A DNA stretch of 64,000 nucleotides, from assembly GCF_000373245.1 (NCBI RefSeq), contig NZ_KB890754.1, forward strand, positions 342,558 to 406,557, read 5' to 3'. Position numbers and translations under genes: made by a program. The notes under the pieces were generated by a model. The model saw nothing but the letters and a program-made list of their open reading frames with translations, made no database searches and had not been told where the DNA came from. Shown piece by piece: positions 44,701-53,939 of the stretch. The stretch is from Echinicola pacifica DSM 19836. GTDB taxonomy: Bacteria > Bacteroidota > Bacteroidia > Cytophagales > Cyclobacteriaceae. Position 1 is the first letter of the stretch, and every line of letters starts with the position of its first letter.

Positions 44701-45177
44701 GATCGAGGATGTTTAATTAGGGATTAGCTTTCATTGGAGCTATATAAGGAATCCATTTTAGAGTAAATAAGTTTCAAGGATGAGCTTAGGTATTAATATT
44801 AAAACCTCAAGTCTAAATGACTTGAAAATGAAAAACCAATTTTATATACAACTGTCCAAAAAAAGCTTCATGAATCTTCCTGATTTCGTATGATCAGAAT
44901 AGCGGACTAAAATACCAAGGTTGGAGATTGGGAATCAGTCTAAGGCAGGAAGTGATTTTTATCTGGCAGACTTTTTTATCCAAATATAGCCGTCATCCTT
45001 TAGTTCGTGGACAAAAGAGCTTTGGCTGTTCTTTAGCTTCGCCTTGCAATGATGATTTAAGCATAGCTAATTAGATAAGGGCCACCGCTTATAGCACAGG
45101 CTTAAAGTCCTTTCCATAGTCAGAAATAAAAAGGATAGAGTTTAAGTCTATAAGGGATATAAGTTTAAAGCCTAATT
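44701..45177. other. 477-bp intergenic region with possible gene remnant
   Basis: The minus strand holds a 35-codon start-less frame (44959-45066) that ends FVHELKDDGYIWIKKSAR-stop. Otherwise the sequence is AT-rich and empty. Confidence 0.35.
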
Positions 45178-45834
45178 TCAAAAAACCATCTCAGGAATCT
45201 CTCCTTCAATGATTAATCGGCCCTCTGTTTTGGATTTGATTTCGTCCACGCTCACGCCGGGGGCTCTTTCCAGTAATCTAAATCCCCCTTCTGGCATCAC
45301 AGTGATAAGGGCGAGGTCAGTGACGATTTTTCGCACACATCGGATACCGGTGATGGGAAGGGTACAGTTTTTAAGTAATTTGGACTTACCTTCTCGGCTG
45401 CAGTGCTGCATGGCGACGATGATGTTTTCGGCAGAGGCCACCAGGTCCATGGCGCCACCCATTCCTTTCACCATTTTTCCGGGGATTTTCCAGTTGGAAA
45501 TATCACCATTTTCAGAGACCTCCATCGCTCCGAGGATGGTCAGGTCCACATGCCCGCCGCGGATCATCGCAAAGGACATGGAAGAGTCAAATAGGGCGGA
45601 GCCTTTTACCATGCTGATGGTTTGCTTGCCTGCATTGATGAGGTCGGCATCCACCTCTTCCTCGTTAGGGAAGGGGCCGAGTCCTAATAAGCCATTTTCG
45701 GATTGGAGAACCACTTCCAGCTCCTCAGGGATATAGTTGGCCACCAGCGTGGGGATGCCTATCCCAAGGTTGATATATTGCCCGTTTTTAATTTCGCGGG
45801 CTATTCGTTTGGCAATTTGGATTTTGTCTAACAT
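45178..45834 (-). CDS. scoB: 3-oxoacid CoA-transferase, subunit B
   Basis: A 218-residue class I CoA transferase beta subunit. It begins KIQIAKRIAREIKNGQYINLGIGIPTLV. The catalytic Glu is in QSENGLLGLGP near residue 46. The C-terminal part shows RCVRKIVTDLALI. With subunit A it moves CoA between succinyl-CoA and acetoacetate or similar acids. It lies 11 bases downstream of subunit A. Confidence 0.93.
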   Translation of the reverse strand: MLDKIQIAKRIAREIKNGQYINLGIGIPTLVANYIPEELEVVLQSENGLLGLGPFPNEEEVDADLINAGKQTISMVKGSALFDSSMSFAMIRGGHVDLTILGAMEVSENGDISNWKIPGKMVKGMGGAMDLVASAENIIVAMQHCSREGKSKLLKNCTLPITGIRCVRKIVTDLALITVMPEGGFRLLERAPGVSVDEIKSKTEGRLIIEGEIPEMVF

Positions 45835-45845
45835 GGGGGGAGGGC

Positions 45846-46541
45846 TTAGGGAGTGACGGTTCTTTTTTCGATGCGTTTTTCATAATTCTTCCCTTCAAAA
45901 ATCCGCTGCACGAAGATTCCGGGAGTATGGATATGGTTAGGGTCCAATTCTCCCGCTGGAACAAGTTCTTCCACTTCGGCGATCGTTATTCGGCCAGCCA
46001 TGGCCATCAAGGGGTTGAAGTTTCTGGCGGTTCCTTTAAAGATAAGGTTTCCGGCGGTATCGCCTTTCCAGGCTTTCACCAAGGCAAAATCAGCGATAAG
46101 ACCTCGCTCCAGGATATATAGTTTACCGTCAAATTCCCGCTGTTCCTTGCCGTCGGCCACTTCGGTGCCTACGCCCGCTGGGGTGAAAAAACCAGGGATG
46201 CCTGCTCCGCCAGCGCGGATTCGCTCCGCTAGGGTGCCTTGAGGGATGAGCTCAACTTTGAGCTCTCCACTGAGCAGTTGCCTTTCAAATTCGGCATTTT
46301 CACCTACATAGCTGGAGATCATCTTGCGGACCATGCGCCGCTGCAACATCTGTCCGATCCCAAAGTCATCCACTCCGGCGTTATTAGAGATACATGTGAG
46401 GTCATGGAGGTCCCTTGTGAGAAGGGCGCTGATGCAGTTTTCCGGAATGCCACAGAGACCAAAGCCTCCCAGCATAAGGACGGAATTGCTGCCAATATCC
46501 TTAGTGGCAGACTCGGCATTGGGTACGGTTTTGTTAATCAT
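45846..46541 (-). CDS. scoA: 3-oxoacid CoA-transferase, subunit A
   Basis: A 231-residue alpha subunit of the same CoA transferase. The CoA-binding motif MLGGFGLCGIPENCI is near residues 23-37. FFTPAGVGTEVADGKEQREFDGK and TARNFNPLMAMAG are also typical. The pair degrades ketone-body-like acids or branched-chain products. It starts 18 bases after the ribF stop on the same strand, so the CoA transferase could be at the tail of the ftsX-ribF operon, although no functional link is evident. Confidence 0.93.
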   Translation of the reverse strand: MINKTVPNAESATKDIGSNSVLMLGGFGLCGIPENCISALLTRDLHDLTCISNNAGVDDFGIGQMLQRRMVRKMISSYVGENAEFERQLLSGELKVELIPQGTLAERIRAGGAGIPGFFTPAGVGTEVADGKEQREFDGKLYILERGLIADFALVKAWKGDTAGNLIFKGTARNFNPLMAMAGRITIAEVEELVPAGELDPNHIHTPGIFVQRIFEGKNYEKRIEKRTVTP

Positions 46542-46559
46542 AAGGCAAAATTCAGAAGT

Positions 46560-47489
46560 CTATAAACCAAAAATAGCCCTAGCTGTAAGTTTGTCTTTAG
46601 CCAATTGCTTTTTTAGCTCTTCTAAATTTGCAAATTTTCTTTCCGCTCTCAAAAAATCTTTGAAATAAACTTTTATTTGTTTGTCGTATAGATTTCCCTC
46701 AAAACCAAACAAATGCGCCTCTACCGTTCTTTTTACTCCATCCACGGTGGGTCGATTACCGATATTCAACATGCCGTAGTACTCGGAACTGTCCACGACG
46801 ATCCTCACCGCATAGGCACCATCGCCAGGAATCAGCTTATAGCTATCTGGCACATGGATATTGGCAGTAGGGAAGTCTATGCTTCTGCCGATTTGTTGGC
46901 CCTTGATCACCAGTCCACTGAGCTCGTAGTCTCTCCCCAGAAACTCATGGGCTTCTTCCACTTTTCCTAGGCTTAGCGCCTCACGGATCTTGGTGCTGGA
47001 GATGGCGACATGGTCCACGTCCTCACGAAGTATTTCCTCTATGGCAAATCCATAGCGCTTCTGGTTCGCCTTTAGGTGCTCAAAGCTCCCTTCACGGTTT
47101 TTACCAAAGCGATGGTCGTATCCGATCACCAATTTTTTGGTCTGCAGTTTATCGATTATCACGCGTTGGATAAACTCCTCGCTGCTGAGTTGAGAGAATT
47201 CTTTGGTGAAGGGGATGGTGATGAGATGGTCTATGCCAAATTGCTCCAGCAGGACTGCTTTCTCCTCAAAGGTGGTAAGCAGGCGAAGGTTATGTTCATC
47301 GGGATATAAAACCAGGCGTGGATGCGGCCAGAAGGTGAGCAGGACTGTTTCGCCTTGTTCTTGCTCAGCAATCTGACGTATCCGTCCTAGGATCTTCTGG
47401 TGACCCAAGTGCACACCATCAAAGGTTCCACTTGTGACCACGGGGTTTTTGATGGAATGAAAATGATCCAGTCCTTCGTATATTTTCAT
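46560..47489 (-). CDS. ribF: Bifunctional riboflavin kinase / FAD synthetase
   Basis: A 309-residue enzyme that phosphorylates riboflavin to FMN and adenylates FMN to FAD. The N-terminal FAD synthetase domain has TSGTFDGVHLGHQKIL with the HxGH-type nucleotide motif at about residues 19-34, and ISSTKIREAL near 167. The C-terminal kinase domain shows GRSIDFPTANI and GMLNIGNRPTV. It overlaps truB by 4 bases (ATGA), so translation is coupled. Confidence 0.95.
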   Translation of the reverse strand: MKIYEGLDHFHSIKNPVVTSGTFDGVHLGHQKILGRIRQIAEQEQGETVLLTFWPHPRLVLYPDEHNLRLLTTFEEKAVLLEQFGIDHLITIPFTKEFSQLSSEEFIQRVIIDKLQTKKLVIGYDHRFGKNREGSFEHLKANQKRYGFAIEEILREDVDHVAISSTKIREALSLGKVEEAHEFLGRDYELSGLVIKGQQIGRSIDFPTANIHVPDSYKLIPGDGAYAVRIVVDSSEYYGMLNIGNRPTVDGVKRTVEAHLFGFEGNLYDKQIKVYFKDFLRAERKFANLEELKKQLAKDKLTARAIFGL

Positions 47490-48166
47490 GAATTAGCTTC
47501 TTTTTCAGCTTTTATCCTGTCCACTATTTCTTGTACTTCATGCGCTTCAGATAGGTTAAAATCACCTATTCTGGTCCGAACGAGTTTTGACATATAGGCG
47601 CCCACTTCCAAGGCTTCACCAAGGTCTCTCGCTAAACTTCGGATATAGGTTCCCTTCGAACAAACGATTTTAAAATCCAGTTCGGGTAATTCTAATCGAG
47701 TGATTTCAAAGGTGGATACAGTCACTGGCCTGGGATCCAGCTGGACCTCTATGCCTTTTCTTGCTGATTCATAGACTCTTTTGCCATCTTTTTTGATGGC
47801 AGAGTGAGCGGGAGGGATCTGCATGATCTCACCAGTCAGCGCCTTACAGGCCTCGGTTACCTGATCTAAGGTAAGGTGAGCAGGGTCAGCGACTTCTATG
47901 ATGGGCTGCTCCAAGTCAAAGGAGTCCGTGGTGGCTCCCAAAACAAAGGTGCCGGTATATTCTTTTTCCTGCCCCATATAGTCATTTATGCTTTTGGTTT
48001 TCTTGCCGGCACAGATGATCAATAAGCCGGTGGCAAGAGGGTCTAATGTCCCTGCATGCCCCACTTTCTTGATTTTTAGGGCGTTTCTGATTTTTTTGAC
48101 CACATCAAAAGAGGTCCATTCATAAGGTTTGTTGACGAGAAATACTTCTCCGTAAGGCTCTTGCAT
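47486..48166 (-). CDS. truB: tRNA pseudouridine(55) synthase TruB
   Basis: A 226-residue enzyme that makes pseudouridine at position 55 in the T loop of tRNAs. The catalytic Asp42 is in GHAGTLDPLATGLL. The nucleotide-pocket Tyr lies in KEYTGTFVLG, and CSKGTYIRSLARDLG is the conserved later motif. It is shorter than the E. coli protein because it lacks the C-terminal PUA-like extension, as in many Bacteroidota. It is in the ftsX to ribF operon, 1 base after uppP and overlapping ribF. Confidence 0.95.
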   Translation of the reverse strand: MQEPYGEVFLVNKPYEWTSFDVVKKIRNALKIKKVGHAGTLDPLATGLLIICAGKKTKSINDYMGQEKEYTGTFVLGATTDSFDLEQPIIEVADPAHLTLDQVTEACKALTGEIMQIPPAHSAIKKDGKRVYESARKGIEVQLDPRPVTVSTFEITRLELPELDFKIVCSKGTYIRSLARDLGEALEVGAYMSKLVRTRIGDFNLSEAHEVQEIVDRIKAEKEANS

Positions 48167-48167
48167 A

Positions 48168-48965
48168 TTACATCATTAATCCACCAATGAGTGCTATCGA
48201 GCCCACAATGGCGCAATACACGGCAAAATAAATCAACTTGCCTTTCTTGACTATATTGATCATCCAGATACATGCGGCTAGGCCAGCAAGAAAGGCGGCG
48301 ATAAATCCTGCCGTCAAGCTTACTGCTGAGATGCCTTCGGCAATACTAGGATCCTTGAAAAACTTCAATAACTTAATGGCAGAAGCTCCCAGGATAGGGA
48401 TCAATACCATCAAAAAGGAAAAACGCGTCGCCCGCTCCTTGTCCACACCGATCAATATCGCAGTGGCTATCGTGGAGCCTGAGCGGCTAATCCCCGGCAT
48501 GATCGCTATCGTCTGTGCAATACCAATAATTACCGCCTTTGGGAAGGTAACATGGCCTTCACGCTTGGCAGCGAAATGAGAAAATGCCAATAAAACGGCA
48601 GTTATCAGCAGCATTCCACCCACAAATACAATATTGCCTCCAAAGAGAGCTTCTATCTCATCCTCAAACAATACGCCCACCACCCCAATAGGAATCATGG
48701 ATAATAGGATTTTGGTAGCGAACTGCGTGCCCTCATTCCATTGGAATTTCAGCAGGTCCTTAAATATTTCCAAAATGTCTTTTCTGAATACTATGATCGT
48801 ACTCAGGGCGGTGGCAGCATGTACTACCACGGTAAATAAGAGGTTGTCGGCGGCCTTTACTCCTAATAGGAAAGAGCCTAACTCTATATGTCCACTACTG
48901 GATACCGGTAAGAACTCGGTAAGTCCTTGGATGATACCAAGGATAATTGCTTCTATGATGCTCAT
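48168..48965 (-). CDS. uppP: Undecaprenyl-diphosphate phosphatase
   Basis: A 265-residue membrane enzyme of the BacA/UppP family, with about eight helices. It removes a phosphate from undecaprenyl diphosphate so that the lipid carrier can be reused in peptidoglycan synthesis. The family motifs are LGIIQGLTEFLPVSSSGHIEL near residues 9-29 and PGISRSGSTI near 155, which supply the catalytic Glu, Ser, His and Arg. It lies between the DUF3098 gene (directly adjacent) and truB. Confidence 0.95.
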   Translation of the reverse strand: MSIIEAIILGIIQGLTEFLPVSSSGHIELGSFLLGVKAADNLLFTVVVHAATALSTIIVFRKDILEIFKDLLKFQWNEGTQFATKILLSMIPIGVVGVLFEDEIEALFGGNIVFVGGMLLITAVLLAFSHFAAKREGHVTFPKAVIIGIAQTIAIMPGISRSGSTIATAILIGVDKERATRFSFLMVLIPILGASAIKLLKFFKDPSIAEGISAVSLTAGFIAAFLAGLAACIWMINIVKKGKLIYFAVYCAIVGSIALIGGLMM

Positions 48966-49172
48966 TTATTTTTCTGATTTGTAAAAAATTGCGTAGAATT
49001 CAAAAATAAAACCTGCCAAGGTGATTACTGGCCCAAGGGTCAATCCCATGAAACCAAAACCATGTGGCTCACCATCCAAGGCCATAATGACAAAACCGCC
49101 AATGATAATGGCTATTCCAATCAACATGAGCTGGTAGTTTTTTCTGGAAAAGGGTAAGTTGTTTTTATTCAT
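48966..49172 (-). CDS. DUF3098 small membrane protein
   Basis: A 68-residue protein with two hydrophobic helices (LMLIGIAIIIGGFVIMAL and LGPVITLAGFIFEFYAIF) joined by DGEPHGFGFMG. It matches DUF3098, a family nearly always found between ftsX and uppP in Bacteroidota. The function is unknown. A role with FtsEX or in lipid-carrier recycling is inference from the conserved order. Spacing is 1 base to ftsX and 0 to uppP. Confidence 0.88.
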   Translation of the reverse strand: MNKNNLPFSRKNYQLMLIGIAIIIGGFVIMALDGEPHGFGFMGLTLGPVITLAGFIFEFYAIFYKSEK

Positions 49173-49173
49173 T

Positions 49174-50064
49174 TTAGTATAGTTCGTCTAAGGACATTCT
49201 CAAATATTTGTTGACAGCTCTTAGCGTGCTGAAAAAGGATAAAATGGATCCTAATAAAATCAGCCCACCAAATAGGATGAACTGCAATTGATTGTTTTGT
49301 AATAAGGCAAAGCCATCAATATTGGCCTTGGCATAGATGATAAGTCCAAATAGCATCGCCGAGGCGATAATTCCTGCCATAGCTCCAAAGAAAAAGGAGC
49401 GATTGAGGAATGGCCTACGGATAAATCCCCGCGTGGCTCCCACCAACTGCATGCTGCGAATCAGAAAACGCTGACTAAATAGGGCTAATCGTATCGTATT
49501 ATTAATAAGGATGATTACCGTAATTACCAAAATTAAGACAAAAGCACCTAATACCATGCTTACCTTGACTAGGTTTTTATTGATGGACTCCACCAGGTCA
49601 TTCATATAAGTAACCTCAAAGACCCCATCCATTTGCTGAATTTCGGCGACGATGGCTAGCATTTTTTCTGTCGTTTGGTATTCTTCCTTCACCGATAATA
49701 CATAGCTATCCCGCAGGGGGTTGTCCTTGAGGAACTTGCTGAAGTCTTCACCAGTATCTTCTAAAAAGGTGGCTGCAGCCTCATCCGCAGAGATATAGGA
49801 AAGCTGGGCACCATCCTCTTTGACCAGTAGGAAATCCTGCCCTTCCAATGCTTTTTGAAGCTTGCCTCGGTCGGCATCGGTGATGTTTTTGTTTAGAAAT
49901 ACCTGTACTTCTATATTCTCTCGAATGATGGAGGTGAGGGTTTTCGCTTGAATCACAATGACCCCAAACAGCCCTACAATAAACAGGGAAAGAGTAGTGC
50001 TGAAAAGCACACTCATAAATTTAAAACTACCTAGCCTTTTCTTTTTTCTGTTCGATTTGCCCAT
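49174..50064 (-). CDS. ftsX: Cell division protein FtsX
   Basis: A 296-residue permease-like subunit of the FtsEX complex. It has a cytosolic N-terminus (GKSNRKKKRLGSF), one helix near 20-40, a periplasmic domain (about 45-165) and three further helices, with the typical RSMQLVGATRGFIRRPFL between the second and third. FtsEX transmits ATP hydrolysis to peptidoglycan hydrolases at the septum. No ftsE is adjacent, as is usual in this phylum. It is the first gene of the operon through ribF. Confidence 0.92.
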   Translation of the reverse strand: MGKSNRKKKRLGSFKFMSVLFSTTLSLFIVGLFGVIVIQAKTLTSIIRENIEVQVFLNKNITDADRGKLQKALEGQDFLLVKEDGAQLSYISADEAAATFLEDTGEDFSKFLKDNPLRDSYVLSVKEEYQTTEKMLAIVAEIQQMDGVFEVTYMNDLVESINKNLVKVSMVLGAFVLILVITVIILINNTIRLALFSQRFLIRSMQLVGATRGFIRRPFLNRSFFFGAMAGIIASAMLFGLIIYAKANIDGFALLQNNQLQFILFGGLILLGSILSFFSTLRAVNKYLRMSLDELY

Positions 50065-50539
50065 ATACCATACAATTGCTCCAAAATTAATCAGCTATCT
50101 GATTTAAACCAACCTTATTGACTGAAAATGAAAATCTCTTTTGTCAGCTGCTTCTTCGATTTTATCAAAGTGGACTTTGCTTATCAGCCTTTGCCCACAG
50201 GTCTTCCTGCTAAGGTGATAATCCGCGGTTTATATAGTCCAATTATAATCTTCCTTGAGCGATCTTGATTTTAGGTGCTCCGAGCCAAAAAAAAATGAGT
50301 TTATACTCATAGTTTTTACCCTTAGTTTTAGAATCAGGAAAAATACACTTGCAGTGGAAAGGGTGGTTTTGGAGGGGGGAATGGTTTATTGTCAGGGAAA
50401 ATTTGCCATTTGCCTAAAAAAACAAACCTGTTGAAATATTATTTTGAAAAATTTGCGAAATTTTTCTTTTATTTGGGTTTGAGCCCAATGGAAGAATGTT
50501 GGCTTTTGATGCTTCTTCTTCCTTCACCCAATAGAGATT
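50065..50539. other. 475-bp divergent intergenic region
   Basis: It separates ftsX and the symporter gene. It holds a 6-bp hairpin ATGAGT/ACTCAT at 50295-50310, flanked by A and T runs like a weak terminator, and the palindrome at 50446-50466. No gene was recognised. Confidence 0.4.
50446..50466. promoter_or_regulatory. Perfect palindrome upstream of symporter
   Basis: GAAAAATTT and its exact reverse complement flank GCG, making a 21-base symmetric site 74 bases before the symporter start. The size and symmetry fit a dimeric repressor operator. Confidence 0.5.
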
Positions 50540-51961
50540 ATGAAAGAGATTGTAGAGTTTATAAATGCTCTCGTTTGGAGCAACGCACTGATTGTTTTAT
50601 GCCTTCTTGCTGGAATTTATTTTTCTATCACCACGCGCTTTTTGCAGGTTACCTATTTGGGAGAAATGATACGCTTGCTTTTCAAGGGGCAGTCCTCGGA
50701 TAAGGGAGTTTCTTCGTTTCAGGCCTTTGCCATTGCGATCAGTGGCAGAGTGGGGACAGGGAATATCGCTGGTGTGGCCACGGCTATCGCAATGGGTGGA
50801 CCAGGGGCGATTTTCTGGATGTGGGTGATTGCCTTTTTAGGCGCTGCATCGGCATTTGTAGAGTCCACTTTAGGCCAGATCTATAAGGAGGTGGATAATG
50901 GACAATATCGCGGTGGGCCTGCTTTTTATATCGAAAAAGGCCTAAAGGTAAAGTGGTATGCAGTTTTATTTGCCCTTACCACCATCTTGAGTACCGCCGT
51001 CCTGATGCCAGGGGTACAGAGCAATAGTATCGCGCTAAGCGTGAAAAATGCCTTCCAAATCGACCCAGTTTTTACTGGTATTGGGGTGACAGCCGTGTTG
51101 GCTTTGATTATTATTGGAGGCGTGAAGCGCATTAGCAAGGTGGCAGAGGTGGTGATTCCATTTATGGCCGCAGCTTATATTCTTATGGCACTAGTGATCA
51201 TTGGACTTAATATTACCGAGGTGCCAGAGATTTTTGCACTGATCATCAAATCAGCTTTCAATATGGAATCCGCATTTAGTGGTGTATTCGGGATGGCGAT
51301 TGCCTGGGGGGTGAAGCGAGGAATATATTCCAATGAGGCAGGACAGGGGACTGCCCCTCATGCAGCGGCAGCAGCAGAGGTGAGTCATCCTGTTAAGCAA
51401 GGATTAGTGCAGGGCTTTTCGGTGTACGTTGATACGCTATTTGTATGCACTGCCACTGCCCTGATGATCTTATTTACGGGCCAATATAATGTAATCCATC
51501 CCGAGGGCGGGTTCTTAGTAGAGAATCTCCCCGGCGTGGAATTTGGTGCTGAATATACCCAATACGCTGTGGCCACGCAGTTTCCCTCTATCGGCAGTGG
51601 TTTCGTTGCCGTATCCTTATTGTTTTTTGCCTTTACCACCATTATGGCTTATTACTATATCGCAGAGACCAATCTGTCCTACCTGAATCGGGGCAAAAAT
51701 AGAGTTTGGAGTCTTTGGGCTTTAAGAGCTTTGATATTAATAGCGACTTTCTATGGCACGATCCGAACGGCCAAACTTGCCTGGACCATGGGCGATATTG
51801 GGGTGGGTTTAATGGCCTGGCTCAATATCATAGCGATTCTGCTCTTACGAAAGCCTGTAATGAGAGCTTTTGAAGATTATAAACGCCAAAAGAAAGAAGG
51901 CAAAGATCCTGTGTTTAAAGCCAAAGAAGCAGGAGTGGAGAATGCCGACTTCTGGGACTAA
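50540..51961 (+). CDS. Alanine/glycine:cation symporter (AGCS family)
   Basis: A 473-residue inner-membrane transporter with about eleven helices. It imports alanine or glycine together with Na+ or H+. Family motifs are SFQAFAIAISGRVGTGNIAGVATAIAMGGPGAIFWMWV near residues 60-97 and KRGIYSNEAGQGTAPHAAAAA near 260. The cytosolic tail is charged (YKRQKKEGKDPVFKAKEAG). It is a single gene, and the ATG at 50540 directly precedes the first helix. Confidence 0.93.
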   Translation: MKEIVEFINALVWSNALIVLCLLAGIYFSITTRFLQVTYLGEMIRLLFKGQSSDKGVSSFQAFAIAISGRVGTGNIAGVATAIAMGGPGAIFWMWVIAFLGAASAFVESTLGQIYKEVDNGQYRGGPAFYIEKGLKVKWYAVLFALTTILSTAVLMPGVQSNSIALSVKNAFQIDPVFTGIGVTAVLALIIIGGVKRISKVAEVVIPFMAAAYILMALVIIGLNITEVPEIFALIIKSAFNMESAFSGVFGMAIAWGVKRGIYSNEAGQGTAPHAAAAAEVSHPVKQGLVQGFSVYVDTLFVCTATALMILFTGQYNVIHPEGGFLVENLPGVEFGAEYTQYAVATQFPSIGSGFVAVSLLFFAFTTIMAYYYIAETNLSYLNRGKNRVWSLWALRALILIATFYGTIRTAKLAWTMGDIGVGLMAWLNIIAILLLRKPVMRAFEDYKRQKKEGKDPVFKAKEAGVENADFWD

Positions 51962-52149
51962 TGCTCATGAAAACAAAGTAGCCTAGCCGCTGATTTCAAC
52001 CACCGGCATTATAGGGTTAAATGAAGCGGGGCTTTGCCCCAAATATATGCGATCTCCTATAGGCTGAGCTTCTGCAGAAGAGGATCTACCTGATAGGTTG
52101 ATCAATATTTATTATGCTGATACTAATAGGATAAGGAAACAGGACATTG

Positions 52150-52539
52150 TTATTCCCAGATTCCTTTAGGAACTATTTCCAGGACATTGCCGAAGGGATC
52201 GTCGAAATAGATACTTTCCAGTCCTTCCTTCCAATCCTGAGTATGGGTAATTTTTATTCCTTTGGCAAGGAGTTCTTTTTTTGCAGCGTCATATTCTTCA
52301 GCAGGAACCTCCAGCGCGATATGCTGCTTGCCGTAGGCAAAATGGGGCGGGAGGTTTTCTTCATTTTTGGTAACCTCAGGAATGAAACATAGCAATACAG
52401 AGCTTCCACATCTAAAAAAGATATGCCGATCATCTTCTCGTGAAATGATCGGCATATCCAATAATCCATTATAAAATGCCTCTGCCTGATCCAGGTCGGT
52501 GAGGTATATACACGTTTCTTTGATTTGGGAATAGTTCAT
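52150..52539 (-). CDS. VOC family (glyoxalase-like) protein
   Basis: A 129-residue vicinal-oxygen-chelate fold protein. The two repeated halves show CIYLTDLDQAEAFYNGLLDMPII and the later HIALEVPAEEYDAAKKELL, with SIYFDDPFGNVLEIVP as the typical end carrying the metal-ligand Glu. Members include glyoxalase I, dioxygenases and antibiotic-binding proteins; no specific reaction can be given. It is monocistronic. Confidence 0.88.
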   Translation of the reverse strand: MNYSQIKETCIYLTDLDQAEAFYNGLLDMPIISREDDRHIFFRCGSSVLLCFIPEVTKNEENLPPHFAYGKQHIALEVPAEEYDAAKKELLAKGIKITHTQDWKEGLESIYFDDPFGNVLEIVPKGIWE

Positions 52540-52654
52540 ACGATACGATTAATGATCCACATGATCAGATTAATATACCGCCAATAAAGCTAAACCTGTG
52601 CCAAAGGGTAGGGATTTATAGCAAAGTATGAAGCAGAAATAAACGAAGTCCTTC

Positions 52655-52691
52655 TCTATAGCCTTTTGTTTTAAGGAACGAAGGCTATAGA
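52655..52691 (-). terminator. Hairpin after hom gene
   Basis: TCTATAGCCTT pairs perfectly with AAGGCTATAGA (11 bp) around a 15-base loop, 28 bases after the hom stop. No strong T tract follows on the minus strand. Confidence 0.5.
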
Positions 52692-52718
52692 ATTCCATAA
52701 TGTCTCAGTGGAAGAAGC

Positions 52719-53939
52719 TTAAGCTAAGGCGTAATTTAGATTTAAGGCATCCACTATTTCTTGCTCAATATCATTATCCCCTAAGGATATCACCGAAAGT
52801 TGGTGCTGATTAAGGTAATCCTGATGGGCAAAAAGCTGCTCGGAACCGGTATTCCAGATTTTCCAATAGCCAGCATCCGTAGAGATAATTCCTTCAGCGC
52901 CTGCGAGGGTGGCGAGGCTCTTTTGGTCATTTGAGCGCAGCAATACTTTAAGAGGGCTTAATTCCGGACTTTGGCTGGTAGGAACCTGACCATTTAGGAG
53001 GTCATAGCGATATCCCTTGCCAGCGGGAAGTCTGCGAAGGTCAGCATATACCGATGCGCCAGTGGGGAAGCTTCCGGCCCCTTTGCCTATTAGCACTTGT
53101 TCTCCTAGGTTTTCTGAATTTATTTTGACCGCATTATACTCGTTTTGCACTAGGAATAGTGGGTCATTACTATTGACGAAAGTGGGGAGAATATAGGCTT
53201 GGCAGCCGGATGGGCTTTGGCTGGCGCTGCCGATGAGCTTGATGGATAGGTGGAGCGCTTTCGCTAATTGTATATCGGCAGAACGAATAGATTGGACGCC
53301 GATAGTCAGTATTTTTTGAGGGGCTATATAATTGCCAAAGGCATGAAGAGCAAGAATGGAGAGCTTACTACTCACATCGCTGCCATTGATGTCCAGGGTA
53401 GGGTCTGCCTCTGCAAAGCCATTTTCCTGAGCCTGCTTTACCGCTTGGTCAAAGTCCAGGCCATCCAAGCTCAATCTGCTCAGGATATAATTAGAGGAGC
53501 CATTAAGAATTCCCTTGATGGAGGTGATTTGGTCTCCGTCATAGTGGCTGTCCAAGGTGTGAATGATAGGAATCCCTGCCGCAGCGGCAGCTTCATAGAG
53601 CAGTACACCTCCATATTGGTATTGCAAGGCAATCAATTCAGGAAGGTGATCAGCAATCATTTTTTTATTTGCGGAGACCACTTTCTTTCCTTGTTTAAGG
53701 AGTTGAGTGACGTAGTCATACGCTTGGTCAGGATCAGAGATCAGCTCGGTGATGATATCATATTCTCCATTGAGAATGTCCCCTGGGTCATAGGATAGGG
53801 GTAATCCCTCCAGCCTTTCTTTAGAAGAGTCCCTCACCACGATGCAGGTCGGCGTGAGATTGCCTTCATGCTTTTTGGCTATTTCATAATAGCCTTGCCC
53901 AACTACACCAAATCCAAAAAGAGCTGTTTTCTTAGTCAT
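52719..53939 (-). CDS. hom: Homoserine dehydrogenase
   Basis: A 406-residue NAD(P)-dependent enzyme that reduces aspartate semialdehyde to homoserine, shared by threonine and methionine synthesis. The nucleotide-binding motif is FGFGVVGQGYYEI at about residues 8-20. The substrate-site KKMIADHLPEL and LYEAAAAAGIPII with the conserved Glu follow, as do ILNGSSNYIL and EADPTLDINGSD with the catalytic residues. The C-terminal 60 residues are not an obvious ACT domain. It overlaps metX by 8 bases, which places it under the SAM riboswitch. Confidence 0.93.
   Translation of the reverse strand: MTKKTALFGFGVVGQGYYEIAKKHEGNLTPTCIVVRDSSKERLEGLPLSYDPGDILNGEYDIITELISDPDQAYDYVTQLLKQGKKVVSANKKMIADHLPELIALQYQYGGVLLYEAAAAAGIPIIHTLDSHYDGDQITSIKGILNGSSNYILSRLSLDGLDFDQAVKQAQENGFAEADPTLDINGSDVSSKLSILALHAFGNYIAPQKILTIGVQSIRSADIQLAKALHLSIKLIGSASQSPSGCQAYILPTFVNSNDPLFLVQNEYNAVKINSENLGEQVLIGKGAGSFPTGASVYADLRRLPAGKGYRYDLLNGQVPTSQSPELSPLKVLLRSNDQKSLATLAGAEGIISTDAGYWKIWNTGSEQLFAHQDYLNQHQLSVISLGDNDIEQEIVDALNLNYALA

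Noticed and set aside
44959..45066. 35-codon minus-strand stretch ending in a plausible C-terminus
   Set aside because: Too short, without a start, and no family recognised; it may be a decayed gene end, so it is only noted in the region entry.
50295..50310. 6-bp hairpin flanked by A and T runs
   Set aside because: It lies between divergent genes with nothing to terminate, and the stem is short.
52060..52125. CTGAG ... ACCTGAT pattern like a thiamine (TPP) riboswitch
   Set aside because: It lacks the conserved GGATAATGCC and closing stem, and no thiamine gene is adjacent.
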